From Betaproteobacteria bacterium (GTDB taxonomy: Bacteria > Pseudomonadota > Gammaproteobacteria > Burkholderiales > Nitrosomonadaceae), in assembly GCA_022601315.1 (NCBI GenBank), contig JAHZIU010000033.1, positions 1-5,227 of the forward strand: a DNA stretch of 5,227 bases, in the 5' to 3' direction. The position numbers and the translations under genes were made by a program. The first letter of the stretch is position 1, and each line of letters starts with the position of its first letter. Positions 1 to 5,227 of the stretch are shown piece after piece. The notes beneath the pieces were generated by a model. It saw nothing but the letters and a program-made list of their open reading frames with translations, searched no databases and was not told the origin of the DNA.

Positions 1-82
1 CACCGTCAGGTGATAAACCACTCAACAGGATCTCAGAAAAACGCTTTGGTGACATGCCACCACGTGTTGATATATATCGCAT
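1..82 (-). CDS. thrC: Threonine synthase, N-terminal fragment (cut by window edge)
   Basis: Threonine synthase is a cytoplasmic PLP enzyme that converts O-phospho-L-homoserine to L-threonine, the last step of threonine synthesis. Only 27 codons from the ATG at 82-80 are present, and the frame runs open off the left edge. The product starts MRYISTRGG and continues with a FSEILLSGLSPDGG segment. This is the typical opening of the bacterial ThrC family (a YxSTRG start, then a phenylalanine- and leucine-rich helix and a PDGG turn). The PLP lysine lies outside the window. The start follows the hom stop codon after a single base, with only a weak purine-rich AAGAA upstream, so translation is probably coupled to hom. 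The location directly after hom fits the pathway. The identity rests on a short stretch plus context but both agree well. Confidence 0.88.
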   Translation of the reverse strand, partial: MRYISTRGGMSPKRFSEILLSGLSPDG

Positions 83-83
83 A

Positions 84-1397
84 CTAATTATTCAATTCTT
101 CTATACGAATACGCGTCACTTGACTCGTCACAACGGACAATACTTCAATTTCTGTTATTGCCTCATTAATACTTTTCTCGACAGTTTTGTGAGTGAGAAT
201 GATAATATTAACCGTATCTTCACCACCACCCGGCTCTTTTTGAATCATCGCATTGATAGAAATATTTAAGTCCGCCAGAATCCGTGTAATTTCAGCCAGC
301 ACACCAGCTTTGTCGATGACTTGCAATCTTAAATAATACGATGTTTGCACCTCATGCATAGCAAGAATTGGTGTATCCAATAACGAATCCGGCTGGAATG
401 AAAGTACAGGAACACGATGCAAAGGATCTGCAGTTTGCATACGTGTAACATCTACCAAATCTGCAATCACTGAACTTGCGGTGGGCTCTGCCCCGGCACC
501 TGCACCATAGTATAGTGTTGGCCCTACTGCATCACCCTTTACAAGAACAGCATTCATGACACCTTCTACATTCGCAATTAACCGGCCTTCTGGAATTAAT
601 GCAGGATGTACCCGCAGCTCTATACCATGTGCAACACGTTTTGTAATGCCTAAAAGTTTAATTCGATATCCTAATTCTTCTGCATACTGAATATCCGCTT
701 GTGTTAACTTGCTAACACCTTCTGTGTAGGCCTTATCAAACTGTACCGGTATGCCAAATGCAATCGCAGCCATAATTGTAATTTTATGTGCGGCATCAAT
801 ACCTTCGATATCAAACGTTGGATCAGCTTCCGCGTAGCCAAGTTTTTGTGCTTGATCCAGTACCGGTTCAAAAGATAACCCCTTCTCACGCATTTCAGAT
901 AAGATGAAATTCGCGGTTCCATTGATAATTCCTGCGATCCATTCTATACGGTTAGCAGTCAATCCTTCACGCAATGCTTTGATAATTGGTATTCCCCCTG
1001 CCACAGCTGCTTCAAATGCAACCATGACCCCTTTATCACGAGCCGCCGAAAAAATTTCTGTACCATGGCTAGCAAGTAATGCCTTATTCGCCGTTACTAC
1101 ATGTTTACCTTGCGCGATTGCTGCAAGTATCAAATCTTTCGCAATCGTATTACCACCAATCAATTCCACGACTATATCAATTTCAGGATTTGTAACAATG
1201 TTATTTGCATTATCTGTCACAACAATATCACTACCAGCCAAGCTACGTGCTTTGTCTAAATCTTTATCGGCAATCATGGTGACAATGATGTCACGTCCAG
1301 CCCGACGAGATATCTCTTCTTGATTACGTTTTAGTACTGAGAAGGTACCACCACCGACTGTACCTATTCCTAACAAACCAACTTTAATGGGTTTCAT
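84..1397 (-). CDS. hom: Homoserine dehydrogenase with C-terminal ACT domain
   Basis: This cytoplasmic enzyme reduces L-aspartate-4-semialdehyde to L-homoserine with NAD(P)H, the branch point to threonine and methionine. The 437-residue length is normal for the monofunctional type, with no aspartokinase fused. Visible in order: a Rossmann dinucleotide loop GIGTVGGG (residues 10-17); VTANK with K105; the NGTANFIL loop (159-166); the family signature GYAEADP...GIDAAHK (187-205), with E190, D201 and K205 matching the substrate-binding and catalytic residues of the family; and a C-terminal ACT domain (about 354-432) beginning SYYLRLQVIDKAGVLAEI. ACT domains in this family usually mediate feedback control by threonine; that is inferred here. 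The ATG at 1397 is the only sensible start: an in-frame TAA lies three codons upstream and the Rossmann fold begins at once. No clear Shine-Dalgarno is seen; the leader is a T7-A5 tract. It ends in TAG one base before thrC. Confidence 0.97.
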   Translation of the reverse strand: MKPIKVGLLGIGTVGGGTFSVLKRNQEEISRRAGRDIIVTMIADKDLDKARSLAGSDIVVTDNANNIVTNPEIDIVVELIGGNTIAKDLILAAIAQGKHVVTANKALLASHGTEIFSAARDKGVMVAFEAAVAGGIPIIKALREGLTANRIEWIAGIINGTANFILSEMREKGLSFEPVLDQAQKLGYAEADPTFDIEGIDAAHKITIMAAIAFGIPVQFDKAYTEGVSKLTQADIQYAEELGYRIKLLGITKRVAHGIELRVHPALIPEGRLIANVEGVMNAVLVKGDAVGPTLYYGAGAGAEPTASSVIADLVDVTRMQTADPLHRVPVLSFQPDSLLDTPILAMHEVQTSYYLRLQVIDKAGVLAEITRILADLNISINAMIQKEPGGGEDTVNIIILTHKTVEKSINEAITEIEVLSVVTSQVTRIRIEELNN

Positions 1398-1420
1398 ATA
1401 TTTTTAAAAAAACTAAATAG

Positions 1421-1450
1421 AATTTACAACAACTTCGTATGAACAAACAA
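1421..1450 (-). promoter_or_regulatory. Weak sigma70-like promoter candidate upstream of hom
   Basis: In the 83-base spacer between alaA and hom, the minus strand shows TTGTTT (1450-1445), an 18-base spacer and TAAATT (1426-1421). The matches to the sigma70 consensus are 3 of 6 and 4 of 6. It would start transcription about 17 bases before the hom ATG. In DNA this AT-rich such matches arise by chance, so hom may simply be read through from alaA. Confidence 0.2.
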
Positions 1451-1480
1451 GCATCCTTAAAATACCAGCATGCTCTCAGA

Positions 1481-2707
1481 TTAAGTACCGTGTCGTTTAC
1501 GATATCGTTGAAGAAAATGGGCGATTCGACCAATTGCTTCCGTCAAATCATCTATATTGGGTAAAAATACGACTCTAAAATGATCAGGATGCAACCAATT
1601 GAAACCGCTGCCTTGCACCAACAAAACTTTCTCCTCCTGCAACAAATCCAGCACAAACTGCTGGTCATCCAGAATCGGATAGACGACCGGGTCCAGCCGA
1701 GGAAACAAGTACAACGCTGCTTGTGGTTTAAAACAACTTACGCCAGGAATTTCAGTTAACAGCTTCCATGCCACATCACGCTGGCGCATGAGTCGTCCCG
1801 CTGGCATCGTTAAATCATAAATACTTTGGTACCCCCCCAACGCGGTTTGTATGCCAAATTGAGCTGGAACATTGGCGCATAGACGCATGGAAGCTAACAT
1901 ATTTAAACCAGAAATATAATCTTGTGCATGGCTTTTTTCCCCAGAAACAACAGCCCAACCTGAACGAAAGCCAGCGGCACGATAATTTTTTGATAACCCA
2001 TTAAAAGTAATGAAAAACACATCATCAGCCAATGATGCAATTGAAGTATGTATCGCATCATCATAAAGTATTTTGTCATAGATCTCATCAGCATAAATGA
2101 TCAACTGATGCTCACGTGCTATCTCTATTATTTCATACAATAATTCTTTAGGGTACAGCGCACCGGTTGGATTATTTGGATTAATAATAACAATCGCACG
2201 GGTTTTTGGTGTAATTTTACTACGGATATCATCTAGATCAGGCACCCATCCAGCTTCTTCATCGCATAAGTAATGCTGTGCAACCCCGCCAGATAAGACT
2301 ACAGCAGCTGTCCAGAGTGGATAATCGGGCATAGGGATTAATACTTCATCCTCGTTATCCAGAAGTGCTTGCATAGTTAATACAACCAGTTCAGATACAC
2401 CATTGCCAATATAGATATCTTCCATCTGAACATTCGGAATTTGTTTTTCCTGTGTGTAGTGCATTATTGCTTTACGCGCTGCAAATAAGCCTTTGGAATC
2501 ACAATAACCCGATGCTTCAGATAAATTATGAATGACATCCTGCAAGATTTCTTCTGGGGCATCGAAACCAAATGTCGCTGGATTTCCGATATTTAATTTA
2601 ATGATATGCTGGCCATCTTCTTCCATTTGTTTGGCGCGATCCAGCACCGGGCCGCGGATATCATAACAAACATTAGAGAGTTTGTTGGATTTTAGAATTG
2701 GTCGCAT
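1481..2707 (-). CDS. alaA: AlaA-type alanine (glutamate-pyruvate) aminotransferase
   Basis: This is a class I/II (fold type I) PLP-dependent aminotransferase in the cytoplasm, expected to transfer an amino group from glutamate to pyruvate to form alanine. The 408-residue product closely resembles Escherichia coli AlaA (YfbQ) as I recall it along its length, including VCYDIRGPVL near the N-terminus, LNIGNP (38-43), GYCDSKGL (67-74), IYIGNGVSEL (98-107), DYPLWTAAV (128-136), LASMRLCANVPAQ (271-283) and LLVQGSGFNW (362-371). Key PLP-family residues are in place: N179 in NPNNPTG, D207 in ADEIYD, the Schiff-base K240 in NGLSKNYR, and R378 in DHFRVV, which binds the substrate carboxylate. The ATG at 2707 is chosen because an in-frame TAA lies 13 codons upstream with no other standard start between, and because the N-terminus lines up with E. 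coli AlaA. No good Shine-Dalgarno is visible. It lies 83 bases before hom, same strand, probably co-transcribed. A related aminotransferase specificity (for example AlaC-like or broader) is possible. Confidence 0.93.
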   Translation of the reverse strand: MRPILKSNKLSNVCYDIRGPVLDRAKQMEEDGQHIIKLNIGNPATFGFDAPEEILQDVIHNLSEASGYCDSKGLFAARKAIMHYTQEKQIPNVQMEDIYIGNGVSELVVLTMQALLDNEDEVLIPMPDYPLWTAAVVLSGGVAQHYLCDEEAGWVPDLDDIRSKITPKTRAIVIINPNNPTGALYPKELLYEIIEIAREHQLIIYADEIYDKILYDDAIHTSIASLADDVFFITFNGLSKNYRAAGFRSGWAVVSGEKSHAQDYISGLNMLASMRLCANVPAQFGIQTALGGYQSIYDLTMPAGRLMRQRDVAWKLLTEIPGVSCFKPQAALYLFPRLDPVVYPILDDQQFVLDLLQEEKVLLVQGSGFNWLHPDHFRVVFLPNIDDLTEAIGRIAHFLQRYRKRHGT

Positions 2708-2956
2708 GATTTTAAGTTTGAAAATTCCAGGATACCAAGGAATGCGTTAAGATTAAACTCTAATATTGCTCAAATGAAATTGGCGCGGAAATATTACATG
2801 ATCTATTAATGGTCTGCAAATAGGCAAGAATATCTTGTAAACTTCTCTTTAGAAAAACTTTTTATCCATGCGACACAGAATACAGAAAAATTATTTTGAT
2901 CTTATAATTTCCGAATCTCGGCATCATTACTTTTCATTGGTTATGACCTTAAGGTG
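2708..2956. other. AT-rich intergenic spacer between the c-di-GMP gene and alaA
   Basis: This spacer of 249 bases is the longest non-coding stretch in the window. I see no coding frame of credible length, tRNA or other RNA gene in it. It holds the candidate alaA promoter (2791-2819), a perfect 10-base palindrome ACCTTAAGGT at 2946-2955 just after the stop codon of the upstream gene, and a small inverted repeat ATTCC/GGAAT (2724-2728 and 2739-2743) in the predicted alaA leader. A short CCGA-GAT-TCGG hairpin near 2911-2921 has no T-run after it in the direction of transcription, so no convincing terminator separates the two transcription units. Confidence 0.6.
2791..2819 (-). promoter_or_regulatory. 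Candidate sigma70-like promoter for alaA-hom-thrC
   Basis: The minus strand reads TTGCAG (2819-2814), a 17-base spacer, then TAATAT (2796-2791). The -35 matches consensus at 3 of 6 positions and the -10 at 4 of 6, with ideal spacing. Transcription would begin near 2784, giving a leader of about 77 bases before the alaA ATG. The position, in the only long intergenic spacer of the window, is right for an operon promoter. The sequence is AT-rich, so the call rests on spacing and context. Confidence 0.4.
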
Positions 2957-5227
2957 CTAATGAAACATCTCATTTGATTCTGCGGGCTTTCCAACAAAAT
3001 AACCTTGGGCATAGTCAATCTCCATCTTCTTGACAAGAATAAATATCTCTTGACTTTCCACAAACTCAGCTGTAATTTTTTTGCCAAAACCTCTTGCTAC
3101 ACTACAAAGTGCATTTACTAGAATCTGATCATCTGAATTATCTGTCAGATTGCGTATAAAAGATCCATCTATTTTCACTGCATCTACCGGCAATTCTCTT
3201 AAATAATAAAAAGATGAAAATCCAACACCAAAATCATCTAATACAAAACCACACCCTAGTTCTTTAATTTCTTTCATGAGGCTACGTGCGCCAGGTAAAT
3301 TTTCCAAGGCCGCAGTTTCAGTTATTTCAAACATTAAATTTTTTGGATCGACGTTATGACACAACAATTCTTGTTTTAATATTGGCAACAACTCAGGGTC
3401 ATTAAATGCATGTGCTGACAAATTTATTGAAAAGCCAATTGGATCCTCAATGCTATGGTTTATTTTGGCGGCAAGAGCGATTGCTTTACGTAACACCATA
3501 TGATCAATTGCATGGATCAAGCCCGTTTGCTCGGCGGCAGGAATAAAATCAGCTGGCGACAGTATTGAACCATCTTTGTCACGCATACGAAGCAATATTT
3601 CATAGTGCCTGATCTGATTACTGTCAATATTCATAATTGGCTGCAAATAAAGAAGAAAATTATCATTTAGATGTGAATACTCAATCTTCTCTTTCCAATA
3701 AACAAGGGTATGCATTCGTTCTCGACTGTGGTCTTGATCCGAGAACAGATACCAAGCGTTCCGCCCCGTTTCTTTGGCATGATACATCGCTAAATCCGCA
3801 GCTGCTAATAAGTCATGAACATTGCCACCATGTTCCGGAAACAGTGCAATACCAATGCTGGCTGAAATTTTATGTGTCCGATTATGCATGGTCAGCTGTG
3901 CTTCACCCAAATGAGCAATGATTTTCTTAGCAACCTCGATGGCCCCTTCAGTATTTATTTCAGGCAAGATTACTGCAAATTCATCTCCACCCAATCGACC
4001 TGTAATGTCATCAGCGCGAATAGTCCTAGATAGCATGCCTGCAACCATTCTAAGCAATGCATCACCTGCTTGATGACCACTGGTATCATTAATATATTTA
4101 AAACGATCCAAGTCAAAAAACAATAATGCACCCGGATGCTTATATCGGTCCGCCCAACTTAAAATTTGCTCTAGTTCTTCACTAAATCGACGCCGATTAA
4201 AAAGATTAGTGAGTGGATCATGGTCAGCCAGCCATGCCAAATGACCTTCAACTCGTTTGTATTCTGTAATATCCAATCCTACCGATAAGATTGATGGGTC
4301 TTCTATTGAGCTCCACGAAAGGCGAGAATGCAACCAAGCAACATGGCGTGTTGTACCATCCTTACAATGTGTAATCGCCTCATGACGCAATTGCTCTCTC
4401 TGACCGTGATGTATCTCTTCAAGGCGTGCAGGCAAGTCCTGTGACCCTTGTTCAGAAACAAGAATATTTAAGAATGGCGCATCTCGAATCTCTGTTTCAG
4501 TATAGTGTGTTAACATTTCTCCATAAGCATTTAATGAAGTGATCTTGCCAATTGAATTCTGTGTTAAAACAATAACCTGTGCGGTATCAAGCAAATTTGC
4601 CACAAAATCTCTTTCTTTACTTAACTCATCCCTTTGTTCAATCAACATCTTTGTGCGTGAAGAAACCTGATTCTCAAGCCTTTCTAATTGTACCGATAGC
4701 GTCACAGCAGCTTCATACAACATATCAATTTCATCTCTGAATGAATGCTTTCGTTCATCTGAAATTAATGAAGTACGAAAATTCTCAAATCGGCCATTTG
4801 CTAAAAGTGGGAGCGTATAGGCAATATCTTTTAGGCGGGACAATAATCTGGTGAAAATTACAAACAGCAAAATTTCAGAAATAATAAGTCCTAGAATACC
4901 AATAATTGCAATTTTCCAAATTGATTCATGGATATTATTGACAGCAGTTGTTACATCATTAATGACAACCAGATAGACATTATCTGAATCGATAGAATCA
5001 ATTAATGGAAAAAGCTTTATTTGTTGATAAAGATTCATCCAATTAATCTGTACGCCAGATTTTATTTGATCGAGACTGGGATGCTCTTGTTCGGCTTGAC
5101 TAAGCACCTCATAATTTCTTTCTATATTCGTCAGTGCAATAATACGAGTATTCCATTGCTCGATATGCAAAGCATTTGGAAACTCCTGATCCTCTTCTTT
5201 GTTATATAGCAGCAAACCAATATCTGC
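2957..5227 (-). CDS. Membrane-anchored PAS-GGDEF-EAL c-di-GMP cyclase/phosphodiesterase (5' end cut by window edge)
   Basis: This is a signalling protein that should make and/or degrade cyclic di-GMP in response to an external and an internal cue. The frame is open to the right edge (codons read A-D-I-G before the TTG at 5215), so the true start lies outside; residues here are numbered from that TTG. Visible in order: the end of a probably periplasmic sensor segment (1-98, Cache-like by style only); one transmembrane helix (about 99-123); a HAMP-like linker with DEIDML (161-166) and a coiled-coil stretch (about 172-210); a PAS domain (about 203-318); GGDEF (about 325-490); EAL (about 508-748). 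The GGDEF active site is intact (GGDEF 409-413; D368 in FFDLDRFK), and R400-A-D-D403 is a complete RxxD inhibitory site five residues upstream. The EAL domain keeps E539 (as EILLR), N598, E630, D660/D661 (DDFGVGFSS), K681, E717, E720 and Q737, the usual metal-binding and catalytic set. An upstream first membrane helix is expected. It ends in TAG, 249 bases before alaA, and is probably a separate transcription unit. Confidence 0.93.
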   Translation of the reverse strand, partial: ADIGLLLYNKEEDQEFPNALHIEQWNTRIIALTNIERNYEVLSQAEQEHPSLDQIKSGVQINWMNLYQQIKLFPLIDSIDSDNVYLVVINDVTTAVNNIHESIWKIAIIGILGLIISEILLFVIFTRLLSRLKDIAYTLPLLANGRFENFRTSLISDERKHSFRDEIDMLYEAAVTLSVQLERLENQVSSRTKMLIEQRDELSKERDFVANLLDTAQVIVLTQNSIGKITSLNAYGEMLTHYTETEIRDAPFLNILVSEQGSQDLPARLEEIHHGQREQLRHEAITHCKDGTTRHVAWLHSRLSWSSIEDPSILSVGLDITEYKRVEGHLAWLADHDPLTNLFNRRRFSEELEQILSWADRYKHPGALLFFDLDRFKYINDTSGHQAGDALLRMVAGMLSRTIRADDITGRLGGDEFAVILPEINTEGAIEVAKKIIAHLGEAQLTMHNRTHKISASIGIALFPEHGGNVHDLLAAADLAMYHAKETGRNAWYLFSDQDHSRERMHTLVYWKEKIEYSHLNDNFLLYLQPIMNIDSNQIRHYEILLRMRDKDGSILSPADFIPAAEQTGLIHAIDHMVLRKAIALAAKINHSIEDPIGFSINLSAHAFNDPELLPILKQELLCHNVDPKNLMFEITETAALENLPGARSLMKEIKELGCGFVLDDFGVGFSSFYYLRELPVDAVKIDGSFIRNLTDNSDDQILVNALCSVARGFGKKITAEFVESQEIFILVKKMEIDYAQGYFVGKPAESNEMFH

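Noticed and set aside
54..269. Plus-strand open frame of 71 codons crossing the hom-thrC junction
   Set aside because: It is antisense to the ACT domain of hom and the thrC start; its composition is that of a shadow frame.
904..1323. Plus-strand open frame of 139 codons
   Set aside because: It lies wholly antisense to hom, has no family resemblance, and hom is unmistakable in the opposite frame.
1450..1474. Possible terminator hairpin between alaA and hom (AGCAT, 15-base loop, ATGCT)
   Set aside because: The stem is only five pairs with a long loop, followed by TTGTTTGTTC rather than a T-run. The AGCATGCT palindrome at 1467-1474 competes with it. It is more likely read through.
2708..2790. 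Threonine/isoleucine attenuator leader peptide before the operon
   Set aside because: No short frame with a start, a run of Thr or Ile codons and a following terminator hairpin is visible.
2846..2866. Possible hairpin TTTTC/GAGAA next to T- and A-runs in the spacer
   Set aside because: It is almost entirely A-T and G-T pairs, so too weak to stop RNA polymerase; AT-rich DNA produces such pairs freely.
3601..3660. EIL in place of EAL as a sign of a degenerate phosphodiesterase
   Set aside because: The middle residue of the ExL motif varies in active enzymes; the glutamate (E539) and all other catalytic positions are kept.
3637..3921. Plus-strand open frame of 94 codons
   Set aside because: It is antisense to the GGDEF-EAL gene across its conserved GGDEF region and shows no recognisable motif or ribosome-binding site.

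Overview
All genes in this 5.2 kb window lie on the minus strand. Reading in the direction of transcription (high to low coordinates), they are: a large membrane-anchored PAS-GGDEF-EAL cyclic-di-GMP protein (5227 to 2957, 5' end cut by the window edge); a 249-base AT-rich spacer holding a candidate promoter; an AlaA-type alanine/glutamate-pyruvate aminotransferase (2707 to 1481); an 83-base spacer; homoserine dehydrogenase with a C-terminal ACT domain (1397 to 84); and the first 27 codons of threonine synthase (82 to 1, 3' end cut by the window edge).

The order alaA-hom-thrC is, from general knowledge, an arrangement often seen in Betaproteobacteria. The moderately AT-rich composition (about 40% G+C by eye), long AT-rich spacers and weak Shine-Dalgarno sequences point to a low-GC betaproteobacterium, possibly a Nitrosomonas-like ammonia oxidiser. 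The family assignment is an inference from synteny and protein style and cannot be proven from the window.

Hom reduces aspartate semialdehyde to homoserine. ThrC converts O-phosphohomoserine to threonine. AlaA interconverts pyruvate/glutamate and alanine/2-oxoglutarate. Together they look like an amino-acid biosynthesis transcription unit, probably driven by a promoter in the 2708-2956 spacer and with hom and thrC translationally coupled (one base between stop and start). The c-di-GMP gene upstream looks like a separate signalling gene that happens to face the same way. Its cyclase, inhibitory-site and phosphodiesterase motifs all appear intact, so it is potentially bifunctional.

I found no RNA gene, mobile element, CRISPR array or convincing rho-independent terminator. 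I also found no sign of a new biological system: the region reads as ordinary core metabolism beside a common signalling protein. The observations listed are modest and concern gene starts, translation signals and the details of the c-di-GMP enzyme.
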